From assembly GCF_000835495.1 (NCBI RefSeq), contig NW_015622542.1, positions 248,001-312,000 on the forward strand: a DNA stretch of 64,000 nucleotides, written 5' to 3'. This document shows, one piece after another, positions 1-10,979 of this stretch. How positions within the stretch are numbered: the stretch's first letter is position 1; every line of letters starts with the position of its first letter. A program made the translations under genes and the position numbers. Source of the stretch: Cladophialophora immunda (taxonomy: Eukaryota > Ascomycota > Eurotiomycetes > Chaetothyriales > Herpotrichiellaceae). Below the pieces are notes generated by a model that worked only from the letters and a program-made list of their open reading frames with translations, made no database searches and was not told the origin of the DNA.

Positions 1-1777
1 GCCCAAGCACCAAGCACGGAGTTGCTGGGCATACGGCACGGCTCGGAGGACTTTGGAGACATTGCCACAGCTCGATCGAGCTAAGCTGGCCTGCTGATCG
101 GTTCATCTTGTCGCTTTCTCCAGGATAGCGAAATCTTCATGGTTAGTATAGCCTATGCAAGCCACACGAGCCGCCGGCAAACGGCAACTTAGGGCCTCCC
201 TCCCATGTATTTCTCCTCCTCAGCTTTGAAGGGGGCCCTTATGCACAGGAGCGGAGCTGGCCGATGGTGAGTGCAAACTCTCCTTGAACCAATCAGTCGA
301 CATATTTGAGCTATTCGGCGACCACGGCCATTAGCTACCACCAAAATCCTGGCCCGTCGACTCGAAAGGATCGATCCAGAGTCCACCTCTCCTCTCGCTC
401 CAGCGAGACAAGATCTGGGTTTCTCATCTCTCGTCTATCGGGGCCCCCAACCGCTGTCTTTGCGTGTCTACTCTAGGCGACCACTGTGGTTCTCATCCAC
501 CACCACTACATCCCCCAGTCTGGTAAGTGCAGGGGAGCCATTCGCGGCCCGAATCTATGCTCTCATCCTTGTGTTGCCGTCCGAAGGCGTTTGTCAGAGT
601 TTGTCCACCATGTCCTCGGAATATCTCAACCCTCTTTTGGGGCGGCCCATCTTCGTCATGTCAAATGCTGTTGTTCTGTCCCGCCACCTTGGAGGGTGTG
701 AAAAAAGACTAGGAGCAATCGTCGCATGGTGCGTGCTCGAGGCTCGGAGAAAAAGGCCGCGAGACTTGTAGGCGAGCAATCCCACGAGATACAGGGATCT
801 TGCCTTTTTCGCTTCCAAATTCTTCTCATCATGCGCACTACTGTCCTGGCCAGCAGTGTCCGGACCATCTTTCCGAGGGCCTGAGGCCAATCACTGCTCG
901 CTTTTCTTGTTCGCCGCCCCTGGCGAGCAGCATTGGGCCGGACAGATGCAGGAAATGGACAGACTCTCAGCCTAGCAGCGTTGGCGAAGAGGACGACTGC
1001 CACCCCGTCTCTGGGCCCTCGCTAAGTCTTCCCAACGCAAGCTTTTTTTGCCTTTCGTCAACTCGCATCTCGCTAGGCCTGCACCCCTGAGAGGACTATA
1101 GCTGCATGTGGAATTGATACATGCAGTGGTTTCGATTTGGCATAGTGGACGGCTGCACGCTATTGGGAAATGGCTAACCTAACACACCCTCCAACACGAT
1201 CAAGTCCCATGTCGTCCCTCTCTCGACTCCTCACAAGTGCTTGCTCCCATCCACCCCTGGAGTTACTGCACTTGGAGGCTGCTACTGATTGGTACACAAG
1301 TCTGGAGCAAACATTCTGGGAACTCCGAACTGTAGTATCCAACCCCGGTTGGCCCTCTCCACCATTCCACCCTCCTTCAGCATTTTGCATTTGCGTTTAT
1401 TGCAAAGATGTTCGAAGTGGGATCTACAGTCCCCTCTCGACGTCCCTGATTTCCATATTATACCTCTGTTCCTGGACCCTGTGATGTTGCCAAAGATCGG
1501 ATTCTCTGATTATCACCTCGACGTTCGGATACCATCTGTTGGCGGTGTTGTCGCCAGTGCCATGATATATCCTTCAAACGTCTCGATATTTAAACATTAA
1601 CACAGGGAAAAGTGCCCACCTCTTGCGGGTCACTGTGATCGGACCCTTTGATATTCAGAGACCACGCAGTGTGCTTGCAAAACCGTGCTGCCTGCCAGAT
1701 ACACCAAAGGCAGCAGCATCATACACTCTCTCACGGCCGCTTGACTGATCAATGAAAAGGCGTTGGTGGCATAAATC
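1..1777. other. Left-end intergenic region, no supported gene
   Basis: Only short ORFs (about 100 codons or fewer) occur here. None has a recognisable motif or a plausible splice partner. The stretch lies upstream of the Zn2Cys6 regulator and is long enough to be its promoter and 5' leader. A CCAAT pentamer followed by CAG lies near 289. Pyrimidine-rich tracts are common. I see no RNA gene or repeat. Confidence 0.5.
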
Positions 1778-4204
1778 ATGATGTTGACCGGCATTCCTAA
1801 CACTCCAACTGTGTTTGTACAGGCCCTTGGCCTCCCTCAGCCATCGGTATTCAGCAAACGGCGGGCCAACTCCTGCAAGCCTTGCCGTGACAGCAAGTCC
1901 AGAGTACGATGAAGTCCCTCGAAGTGTGACAGACTTGCCGCTAATCTATGCTGCAGTGCTCTGGAGGCATGCCCTGTACAACGTGTCAAAAGAAGCGTGA
2001 CAAGCCTGAATGCTTCTACCTTACTTCCTTCCCAAGGAATCAAGTCAGTACCGGACGGCAACACATGAACATATGAACACTGCTGATGAAAAGATTAGCC
2101 TAGGCAAGTCCATGACTCGGAACATAGCCATGGAGAGGCGTTCGGCAGCTGCCGTGGCGCCAAACAAGGGTCCGACAAGTTGGGTGCGGTCGAAGGAGCC
2201 CGTGGGCTCGCAACTCCGCAACAGAACTTCTGTGGGACTCTTTCGTTGTCCAGAAGCATAGATGAGGTACTTGGAGCCCTCGAGTCTCCCGATGTCAGAA
2301 GGCTAACTCCCCGTACAGTTCAAGTCTCTTCTGCCTACAAACGGGCGATTCCGGGAGATCTTGGACTCGATTCGTCCTGTCCAGGTCTTCAAGTTGGAAG
2401 GTCACGCCATTGACCTTGAACCGGCGACGGACCGGGCCCTCACCAGCCGACCAGAAGACGACCCCGACGTCGAGTTGCCGCCTCGTCTTCTGCCACTCTA
2501 TAAGAAGTATAGGTCTGTGCGAGATTTACTCTCTGCTGGAAAAGCAACGCAGGCCTGGGCTGCTTTTCCGGGCCTCGTCCGTGATGCAGAAATTCTCGGT
2601 TGTAAGTGTTGGCAAGTCTTCGGTCTTCGACGGGCATATTGAGCTAATCTTTGGAAGTGGACATAGATATGAGCCTTGCCACACCTGAGGCTGATAAGGA
2701 TTCACAACCTGGGCGCTATCTCTGCTGGCTGCTCGTCGACCTCGATGTTCAGCTGAGCTTTCTCTTGGGTCGCTGTCCTTTTATTGCCCCTTTTCATGGC
2801 ATTCCCCGGCCAATCCCAACCGCCTCGCGGCAAGAAGAACAGGACCTACAGGAGAACGTCTATGACTTCTCACAGTACATGATTGAAGTATTGGATCGCT
2901 TCAACCGTGGCAAGAATGACCCGCAAATGATGTCTTCCCAGGAGAGGGAGAGCATGTTAGAAGCGGACCTGAGTCGACTGTACCAACTGCAGTCGAAGCT
3001 GCCGCCCATTCCTCAAAACGGCGCTTCTGACACTTCGCTATCCATTGCAATTACCCAACACCACATTGACGTCCAACTGATGCTGATGGTGCTGCATTGC
3101 CAGATGTTGCGGTCGATGCGCAATCAGCACACCTCAGCCAAAAGAGCTAAATATAGGGAGTTGTTGAAGTGTTCTCGAATGGTTACTGAGATGTTCGACT
3201 CGATCCATAGCCTCGACCCGACCGAGACCGCTTCATCCTGGCCGCGGTGTTTTGGTGTCTTTTGCGCCGCTGTTATGTTGGGCATTGCTACCATCCGCCA
3301 GGAGGTGGGTGTGAGCATAGGATCAAAGCGGGTAGAGCGAACCCTAGGAATCTTCAAAGATCTGGCGAAAGCTGGACAGGCCTCCGGAGTTGCGGAACTG
3401 GCCAAGAAGTCCCTCGATCTGGTTGTCGAAAGAATCCGAGAGCTTGAACACCCTCCCACCAGCGCGACGGGTCTGACCATTGGGCCGACTGTGACTTGCC
3501 CGACAACACCCACTGGAGAAGTTACACCTCCGGCCGCACCTCTGACTGATCTGTCGGCCAAGGTAAGGAGGAATGTCGCCGGCCTGAAGCGTCGCAGAAG
3601 ACCAAGTCTCGAGGGGAAGTTGGGTGCCAACAAACGACAAATGTTCGAGTTTAAGGACATAGCTCCGTGCAACTTGGAGCAAAGACGTGCAAGTTGGCAT
3701 CCCGGTACAGAGCATCACTACGCTCAAGCCATGGCAGCCTTCCATGATCCATCTGCCAGCAATGCCCAGAACCGACCTGAGTCGCAGAGCTTTCAGGACA
3801 AATGTCCTCCACTAGCTGTTTCGACCTCGTTCGCAGCGCCTGATCAACGAGCAATGTCCAGTGTGGGATTTGGTTCGGCTCCACTTGAGCACTTCCACGA
3901 GTTCCAGGCGGCCCATCACTGGGTGCATCCTCCCATGATGTACCATCCGCCCATGTACGATGATTGGTGGCAAGCTCAATTCACTCCTTATGATACGATG
4001 ACCCCTGACCATTCTCGACAAGCGTTCTTTGAGTCGCCACTGGGTCTGCCCATGGACCAAACCCGCCATCTCGAGTCCACCCCGCGCGGCGGTGAGCACG
4101 CTGGCTTTGCTCACCTTAAGCAAGAAGCGGCGGTTCATCACGACCCCGGCATGGTGATGAATACCTCGATGGTGCGCTCGCTGTGCTCCACGCAGGCCGT
4201 ATAA
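1778..4204 (+). CDS. Zn2Cys6 fungal transcription factor, five exons
   Basis: Predicted nuclear, sequence-specific transcription regulator of 736 aa. Proposed exons are 1778-1903, 1957-2043, 2099-2266, 2319-2601 and 2658-4204. All junctions are GT-AG and phases match. The N-terminus has a complete binuclear zinc cluster: Cys33, Cys36, Cys43, Cys49, Cys52 and Cys61, spacing C-x2-C-x6-C-x5-C-x2-C-x8-C. It is preceded by a basic stretch, KRRANS. The first intron falls exactly before the third cysteine. The large last exon carries a helical region resembling the fungal regulator middle homology region, with a hydrophobic segment around WPRCFGVFCAAVMLG. A Met/His/Pro-rich tail follows. ATG 1778 is used because an in-frame TAA lies at 1772; ATG 1781 is equally possible. 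The target pathway is unknown. The downstream amidase on the same strand is a possible target, which is inference only. Confidence 0.87.
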
Positions 4205-4803
4205 ATCCAAAAGATTCAGGGTCGGGGCAGAGGGGCAAGCGGTAGACATCGCTTGGACAGTGACCCAGCCTGACCGGGCCCGTTCCACGGGCCCCCCTTC
4301 GGAGATGGATATCAGGACACTGTATTTGTTGGTTCTTCATCTCCTGGTCGTCGTTGAGCGATCCATATATCAGCCAAGCAGACACAGATGCTGGCAATAG
4401 CAGACACAGAGGCTAACGTCAAGAAAGAGTTATGATGTGAACACGGGCAGCGTTGATGGGTATGTAGCGTATGTATTCCGCGAGTTTAGCTATGTATGTA
4501 GGTACTGGTCTAGGATATTGCAATAGCATTCTATGTCTCCATGCCTCCATCTGGTCATGTCTCCCTATGAGATGCATGCAATGGATTCAAGAGGGCTTCA
4601 GGCCCGATCAGGAAGGTTCATGCGACCGAGCCAATCAGAGCTCGGCACATGGAGAGCAGCCATCGCAACATCGTTGGACCTCATCTCCATACGCAAAGCC
4701 GCTCAACTCCTAACCTCGTCCTCGCCATCCAACCGCCGTCCTACATATTCCCGTCGCAGCACTGTTTTTCCCCCTCTCCCGTGTAACCATGTAAACCGTC
4801 GCG
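4205..4803. promoter_or_regulatory. Intergenic region and probable amidase promoter
   Basis: This gap holds the 3' flank of the regulator and the 5' flank of the amidase. A CCAAT box with the extended form CCAATCAG lies at 4631-4638, about 170 bp before the amidase ATG. That is a position used by the CCAAT-binding complex in fungal promoters, including amdS in Aspergillus. No convincing ORF is present. The regulatory role is inferred. Confidence 0.4.
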
Positions 4804-6684
4804 ATGTATCCGCCATTTGATTACTTTGAGCACCGCCGGGCCTGGTCAGTTAGCCATCTCAACTTCTTCCACGGTGTTCCGAAACGTCTATCTGGTTGCT
4901 ATCCGCAAACTCTCGGATACTGACCTCTTTGCAGCGTAATCAAGCAGCGCCATCGCGACGCTCGTTTCGACTCTCTCCCCGATCCCTACAGAGGCCCCCT
5001 CACCTCCCAACAGCGCTCCATTCTCAACGCCCCAATCGCGCAGCTTGTTCGCGACGTCCACGATGGCACCCTCTCGCCGATCGACATCCTCCGCACCTAC
5101 GGGAAGACCACAACCGTCGCGCACCAGCGGACCAACTGCGTCACAGAGATCCTCTTGCCAGAGGCCGAGTCGTGGGCGAGGAACGAGCAGGACGTGAATC
5201 TCAAGGGTCCGCTCGCCGGCGTTCCCGTGTCCCTCAAGGACTCGATCGCCGTGGGCGGCTTCGACGTCAGCGTGGGCTACTCGCGCAACGTCTTCAAACC
5301 CTACAGCGAGGATGGGGTCATGGTGAAGCTTCTCAAAAGAGCTGGAGCGATCCCTCACGCCAAGACTGCGCTGCCCATAACGCTGTTGAGCTTTGAGAGC
5401 ACCAATGATCTGTGGGGTGTGTGCAAGAACCCGCACAACCCAAGGTACTCACCTGGAGGGAGTACAGGCGGCGAAGGCGCTCTGTTGGCATTAAACGGAT
5501 CGAGAATTGGCATCGGTTCCGACGTCGCCGGCTCTGTGCGCGCCCCTGCAGCTTGGTCGGGGATCAATTCTCTGCGCTGCTCGACTGGCCGATGGCCGAA
5601 AGTCGGGATGAATACCTCCATGCCAGGCCAAGAAGGCATTCCCAGTGTGTTTTCCCCGATGGCCAGGACCTTGGATGACTTGACCTACTTCACGCGGGCA
5701 TTCATCGGCATGAAGCCCTGGGAAGTGGACTACACGGTCCATCCTGTTCCATGGCGACAGGAGCTCTACGATGAAGCGCTAGAAAAGAAACCGCTACGTA
5801 TCGGCCTGATGTCCACAGACGGCGTTTGCGCTCCCGCTCCGGCGATTTCTCGCGGTCTGGATATCACGGCCTCGGCGCTTCGCTCCGCTGGTCACCAAGT
5901 GGTTGAAATCCCCGTCTCTTCGTATCCCCCGGCTGCCACACCTGCCCAAGGCTTACAGATCGCCAGCGTGCTGCTCTGTGCCGACGGTGGGAGGACTTTC
6001 CGATCCTTCTTCCGTACAGGTGAAACCAACGACCCAGGCGCGGCGCAGATCAATTTCTACATGGCCCTGCCTCGACCTCTCAAATACCTGTGGTACCTCT
6101 TCACGCGCTATATCCGGCGTGACTCGGTGTGGGCGTCCATCCTCCGCTATTTCCATCCCCTGAGCGCGTTCGAGCAGTGGCGTTGGGTTGCCAAACGCGA
6201 AGCTTTCAGGGCGACGTGGTTCGACTGGCTCAACCAGCCCGCGCAACAGTTTGATTTTATTCTGTGTCCCGGCAACGCTACCCCGGCCCTGCCGCATGGG
6301 TGTATGAAGGAGGCCGTGAGCAGCTGTGGGTACACATTCTTGTGGAATCTTTTGGATTACACCGCTGGTATCCTCCCTGTTGCCAAGGTGGACAAGGAAA
6401 AGGATGCTCTGCCCAAGGGGTTTCGACCGGCGAATGGAATCGAGAAGGGCGCGTACAGGTACTATGACAGCGCGAAGATGGCGGGCCTCCCGATTGCGGT
6501 CCAGATCGTGGGACGGAGACTGACAGAGGAGAAGGTCCTGGGGTACATGCAAGTCGTGACGGATGCGTTGAGAGAAAGCGGAACAGTGTACGAGCATTTG
6601 GACGTCGACAACCTCCCCGAGATTGACGAGCTGGAGCAAGGAAGCAGCAAGAAGATCCCCGTAGACCCCAAGAAGATCTGGTAG
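4804..6684 (+). CDS. Acetamidase/general amidase, amidase signature family
   Basis: Predicted hydrolase that cleaves carboxylic amides to acid and ammonia, probably cytosolic. Two exons, 4804-4844 and 4935-6684, give 596 aa, in the range of fungal AmdS-like enzymes. The first exon encodes MYPPFDYFEHRRA. The Ser-cisSer-Lys triad is intact: Lys115 (VSLKDS), Ser190 (first Ser of GGSTGGE) and Ser214 (DVAGSVR). The spacings, 75 and 24 residues, equal those between Lys142, Ser217 and Ser241 of rat FAAH. The usual second Ser of GGSSGG is Thr, and the usual GGS before the nucleophile is AGS, so oxyanion geometry may differ slightly. The substrate cannot be read from the sequence. It lies head-to-tail behind a Zn2Cys6 regulator, which fits a locally controlled nitrogen-source gene but does not prove it. 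Confidence 0.93.
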
Positions 6685-7394
6685 TACGGCGCCGCCCTCG
6701 GGTAAGTGTTGAGAGTTGCGAGCGGGTGGCCAGCGAGTGAGAAATGAGATGGTTGAGGAGAGAGGAGAGAGAGAGGAACATGATTGATCTGCATATATAT
6801 GTGTGTACGCATGTGCGTATGGATCAAGTAGGCGGCCGCTCTCGAGAAGAACCTATCCGCGGTATATTAAATCATGCATGTACCAGCCAACTTCGCAGCG
6901 ACAACAGAGAGGCCAAGCCAGAATCCAATTCATTATGATATCGCAAGGCCAGGGTTCTTTGAGATGCCATCCATGGTTTTCTCACATTCTTTTTACGGCA
7001 GGCCGAAATATAAGTACTCGAGATGGAGGACGTAGCCTGAGACGAGAACAGAGGGCCACAGAAACAGTTCATCTCGGGCGCCTCGTTTCGAAATTATACA
7101 TATACATAGGTCTGTTAAGTGTTTTTGACACACTCTTTTTAGTCCACCGCCGTCCGTGTGTGTATATCTCTCCGAGTGAGGCGCTTCGTCCTCTACAAGG
7201 ATACACGCTACGAACTACACAAGGCTGATCTTCGGAGCGGACTATGTCGCGCACCCAGCTCCATCCTCTGCAGCGTGACGATTACAGTATCGCCTCCTTT
7301 CCTTTCAAGCCACAACCCCTCCCCGTATGCCTGCTTTCTTTGCAGAGCTTGGTTCGTCAGGTGGATTCGGCGTCTTTCGGAAATGCATGCCTCT
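6685..7394. other. Convergent intergenic region, no gene seen
   Basis: Lies between the convergent 3' ends of the amidase and the exoribonuclease gene. It contains purine-rich and TATATA-like AT tracts (around 6785-6870 and 7090-7110) that could serve 3'-end formation. No supported ORF or RNA gene. Confidence 0.5.
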
Positions 7395-10300
7395 TCATTC
7401 AGAGGATGCAGCGTCCGAGGCCTCGGCGTCATCCGACGTCCTGGAACGAGCATTGGGGGTGATGTGGATGGGGCCGGATTGAGTATAGGTCTCGCTGGGA
7501 GGACCAACGGCACGGACCACTACCGTTTTCCGGACCAAGTCGACCAGTTCCAGCTTCACGGGCAGAAAGGAACGGTACTTCACCCCCTTCTCCCAGCCCT
7601 CGTTCGACGCCAGGATCACGGCGTAGACGTTGAAAGGGAGCAGGACGCCCCTGAGCCCGCTGTCATCAGGGCGAGTCCGCGTGGAATTGACCGAGGTCAC
7701 ATTCACATCCCATACCTCTGGGAGGTCTGCCTCCCTGAAGTGGAACGCCCGGAACAACGCTTGCGTGATCCAATGCTTCCTCTCGTTGCGCGATATCTCG
7801 CGTGCCCACTCATACATTTTGGGCGAGTGTTCTAGGATGAATTTGTCGACCATTTCCTTGGAGATGGGCAGCTGCAGCTCGTCCCCCGGATCGCCCGGCT
7901 GAATGGCTCCGCTCGCTTCGGCACGGAGATAGGCATCGACCTGCCAGTGGGCCATCAAGTCTGGATAACGCCGAAGGGGGTTGCTGAACCACAAATGGAC
8001 TTGATGGCTTTTGTGGACATGTGGGATAGGTGAGGACGAGAGCTTGCCTAACGGATACTCTGCATGTTCGCCGCGGGCCAGTTTGTTGAGTTTGGCAGGT
8101 GGGAAATCTGCAGCATACGAGGATCCAAAGAAGCATGCAGGTAGCTTGCGGTCCTGGAACCACTTGCCGGCCGACTCTGCAACCAGGTCCCCGCATAATG
8201 CGGTCAAGGTAACGTACTGCGGCATCTCTTTCACGCGATTCAGTCGCATGTACCGGGACACGGTGATTCTGATTGCAGGATCGCCCTGGTATTGCTGGCT
8301 CCGGAACAGGCTGTCTTCGTCAAATCGGCTGCCTGTTATGTGGACATAACTTTGAGTCGAAAGGCTCCCCTGTACCTCCCAATCGGGCGCCACGGCCACA
8401 CTTCTCCGACGACTTTCCTCTCGAGCGAGAAGAAGCTTCTCCAGTCTTTGAAGATCAGAAAGGTGGGTACGAGCCTTTTCGATGTCTGCAGGGGCCGCTT
8501 GTTGCAAAGACTTGGGAGGTAACCCAGCTTGTGGCCCCAGCGAGAGAGTAGCGGCTTCGTATTCGGGTTTCCCTAGGACATATTCAACCGCAGCATTGGA
8601 GAGGTAGATCACATTTCGAAGCGTAGTCGGCCTGATCTTGATGTCTTTCACGTCTCCGGCCTCTGTAAATAGGGTGCTGACGGTAATGGCGGGTGAACCA
8701 GACCGCAGTGATAATGCTCGAGTAAAGCTGTCGGGGACCATACGTGCAACGTAAGTATTATGAAAGACGCTCTCAGTGAGTTTCAGCGCTCGCTGTGCTA
8801 TGATGTGCTCTGGGTCAATGAATGCGGTAGGGTGCGATACATGGCCATGGATCCAGTATGCACCGGGAATCTCACTGCTCGGCTCAATAGAAAAGCCGTC
8901 TTCTCTGATGTTTGTCTCCCCAGCGTCAATGCAGTAAACCGGCAGATGCCCAAAATCCTGGCGCAGAGACGCCATCGAGTCAACGAGCAAGCCATGATCG
9001 AGTGTCTTGCTGAGACCTATTTTGTGACAGAAGCGGTCCGCGTCGTCGTAGACGCGGGTCAGCTCGTGGCTGCCTCTGCCGCCTGGGATCTCGAGGGTTA
9101 CATTGTGGTCGGAGCGAAGAAACCAAGGTGGCAGGGTACCTAACTCTTGCAGCAAAAGACAGCCCATGTTTTGGTCAAGACGGAGCTTGGGGTATGCACC
9201 GATAGCCCGGAGAATCAAAGAAGCGATGGCAAGGTTTCGATTGTTATCCGGGGGAGGATAACGAACATAGCAGTCCCAAAGGAATTCAAGAAACATCTTG
9301 TCTTCTTCCGTGAATGCTTCATCATTCTCTTTGACCGGAATCTTGCCGTTTTCAAGGTCTGTAGCTTGTAGGGAGCTGGGACCAAGACTGCCAATTGTGG
9401 TAGGGGACCGCAGAGTGCGGCTCTTTAGGATCAACCTCCTTGCCTTTGCAACGAAGGAGGAGAGGGGATTGCGCGCCAGAGCACCTGTCACATCCTTCCC
9501 CATAGCGGCAGAGGCGGCAGCCTCTTGATATTCACGAGCCCATGTACAGACTTGATCAAAGCGCCTGGCCAATCTTTTAGGCATGATGGCTACCGTTGCG
9601 GAAGGATAGTGGGTCTTCTTCAGGACAGTAATCTGAGCGACATGCTTCCTTCGCAGTGTCCGGTAGATAGTGAAGAGTGCGGCAGGAGGTACTTCGGAGT
9701 ATTTGACAGCCAGCAATTTGCTCACGACCTGCTCGTACGAGAGAGAGATGTACCTTTCTTCGTCGGCGATGCGATCGTAGAGCGAGTCGAGAAGAGCAAG
9801 GTTCTCTCGCCGCCAAGTGGACATCTCATCAATAAACTGCGCAAGACGGGTTATTAGAGTCTCGGAGTCAACAGAGGGAGTATCGCCCGCAAAGCTGTAG
9901 CCCATCTTGACTTCAAAGTCTGTGGCCTGCATCTCAAGTGGCTTGACTGGCATATGCTTGCGGATCTGGTCGATTTCTTGCTGGGAAGCAAATTGTTTGA
10001 ACCGGGGGCTGGGCTGCTGCACTGATTTCTCAACGACCCAGCGACCGTCGGATAGTAGATACTGACGCTGCCAACCCAGGGTGCCCAGGAAGATGGCTAG
10101 CTGTGAGCGCGCAAAGCGGCCAGCGCCAGCCGTGTATTTGCCGGGCTGCCACCATATCAGGTCGCCCGGGTCGAGATGAGGGACGTTGCCGCCTTCTACA
10201 ACATCTTCCCATACCTCGGGAAGGTCGCCTGCGCCCAATTCTTCATCCTCGCCCAATGTATTATCGGCGAGGCTCGCTTCTTCGATGAAGAGAGAGTTGG

Positions 10301-10730
10301 GCAATACAGACAGCCTTTTGAGTTTTGGAGAGTCGCTGTTTGCATCCGCTTCTTTCCTCTTTTTCTTGTTGTTCTCGGCACTCCATGCTCTTAGGTGGTT
10401 GCGGATTACTGAATCAGAAGTGACGGCAGGATTCGTGGACGATGAGGAAGAGGATCGTGGGGTGGCAGAGGGGCCCAATGTGATGTCTCGAAAGGTGTCT
10501 ACGGGAGCTGGAGCCTGAGAAGTCTCCAATGATGCCAGAGAAGAGCTCAATGTGCTGAATCGCTTTCCATGCTGTCTGAATTGCAGACGGGTAGGCTTAG
10601 AGGCTTGGAGTCTCTTCCTTTGGTTGTGTCTGAAGAAGGTTGAAAGGAGAGCGTTCGTCTGACATTCTGGGCAAATATATCGTAGTCTCTTCTTCGTGAC
10701 ATTTCCTGCATGGCTTCTCGATGCCAGCAT
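7395..10730 (-). CDS. cyt-4: Mitochondrial RNase II/RNB-family exoribonuclease (CYT-4/DSS1-like)
   Basis: Predicted 3'-5' exoribonuclease of the mitochondrial RNA-degrading complex, needed for RNA turnover and processing. One uninterrupted 1111-aa reading frame, close in length to Neurospora CYT-4. The N-terminus is basic and hydroxylated, as in a mitochondrial presequence, and includes a CPEC motif. The RNB domain lies at roughly residues 590-930. Its acidic metal site appears as DAGETNIREDGFSIE near residue 600. The related consensus is usually D-ET-x-x-x-DDG; here the penultimate acid is Glu. Later RNB-like segments include SNPLRRYPDLMAHWQ, which contains the conserved RRYPDL signature of the family. 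It diverges from SDO1 across 249 bp. The symbol follows the Neurospora homologue by family resemblance. Confidence 0.9.
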   Translation of the reverse strand: MLASRSHAGNVTKKRLRYICPECQTNALLSTFFRHNQRKRLQASKPTRLQFRQHGKRFSTLSSSLASLETSQAPAPVDTFRDITLGPSATPRSSSSSSTNPAVTSDSVIRNHLRAWSAENNKKKRKEADANSDSPKLKRLSVLPNSLFIEEASLADNTLGEDEELGAGDLPEVWEDVVEGGNVPHLDPGDLIWWQPGKYTAGAGRFARSQLAIFLGTLGWQRQYLLSDGRWVVEKSVQQPSPRFKQFASQQEIDQIRKHMPVKPLEMQATDFEVKMGYSFAGDTPSVDSETLITRLAQFIDEMSTWRRENLALLDSLYDRIADEERYISLSYEQVVSKLLAVKYSEVPPAALFTIYRTLRRKHVAQITVLKKTHYPSATVAIMPKRLARRFDQVCTWAREYQEAAASAAMGKDVTGALARNPLSSFVAKARRLILKSRTLRSPTTIGSLGPSSLQATDLENGKIPVKENDEAFTEEDKMFLEFLWDCYVRYPPPDNNRNLAIASLILRAIGAYPKLRLDQNMGCLLLQELGTLPPWFLRSDHNVTLEIPGGRGSHELTRVYDDADRFCHKIGLSKTLDHGLLVDSMASLRQDFGHLPVYCIDAGETNIREDGFSIEPSSEIPGAYWIHGHVSHPTAFIDPEHIIAQRALKLTESVFHNTYVARMVPDSFTRALSLRSGSPAITVSTLFTEAGDVKDIKIRPTTLRNVIYLSNAAVEYVLGKPEYEAATLSLGPQAGLPPKSLQQAAPADIEKARTHLSDLQRLEKLLLAREESRRRSVAVAPDWEVQGSLSTQSYVHITGSRFDEDSLFRSQQYQGDPAIRITVSRYMRLNRVKEMPQYVTLTALCGDLVAESAGKWFQDRKLPACFFGSSYAADFPPAKLNKLARGEHAEYPLGKLSSSPIPHVHKSHQVHLWFSNPLRRYPDLMAHWQVDAYLRAEASGAIQPGDPGDELQLPISKEMVDKFILEHSPKMYEWAREISRNERKHWITQALFRAFHFREADLPEVWDVNVTSVNSTRTRPDDSGLRGVLLPFNVYAVILASNEGWEKGVKYRSFLPVKLELVDLVRKTVVVRAVGPPSETYTQSGPIHITPNARSRTSDDAEASDAASSE

Positions 10731-10979
10731 ATTTACTCCGGAGGTAGGATAGCAAAGAGAGCTGGTTGGCAGAATCGAATAGTTATTGAATCATGACAAC
10801 GCCAGAGATGGAGAAAGATCGCGTTCTCCAAAAAAAATTGTGGACGGCTCCGCGTGTTACAGCCCACCAACCAGCGAGAGTTCGCTTGTGACTCAACGCC
10901 AGTCACTTTTCCTTTTGATGTGTCTCTTCCTCTCATACACTGGCTGTGACGGAAATCAGACAGACTTGCTACCGCTGCC
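10731..10979. promoter_or_regulatory. Shared bidirectional promoter of the exoribonuclease and SDO1 genes
   Basis: The two ATGs point away from each other across only 249 bp, so both genes must start transcription within it. It is moderately pyrimidine-rich (for example TTTTCCTTTTG and CTCTTCCTCTC near 10910-10935). I see no clear TATA box. Both neighbours are housekeeping RNA and translation genes, which suits coordinated constitutive expression. That is inference. Confidence 0.55.

Noticed and set aside
5953..6639. 228-codon minus-strand ORF inside the amidase
   Set aside because: Antisense to a catalytic-site-verified amidase, with no family resemblance.
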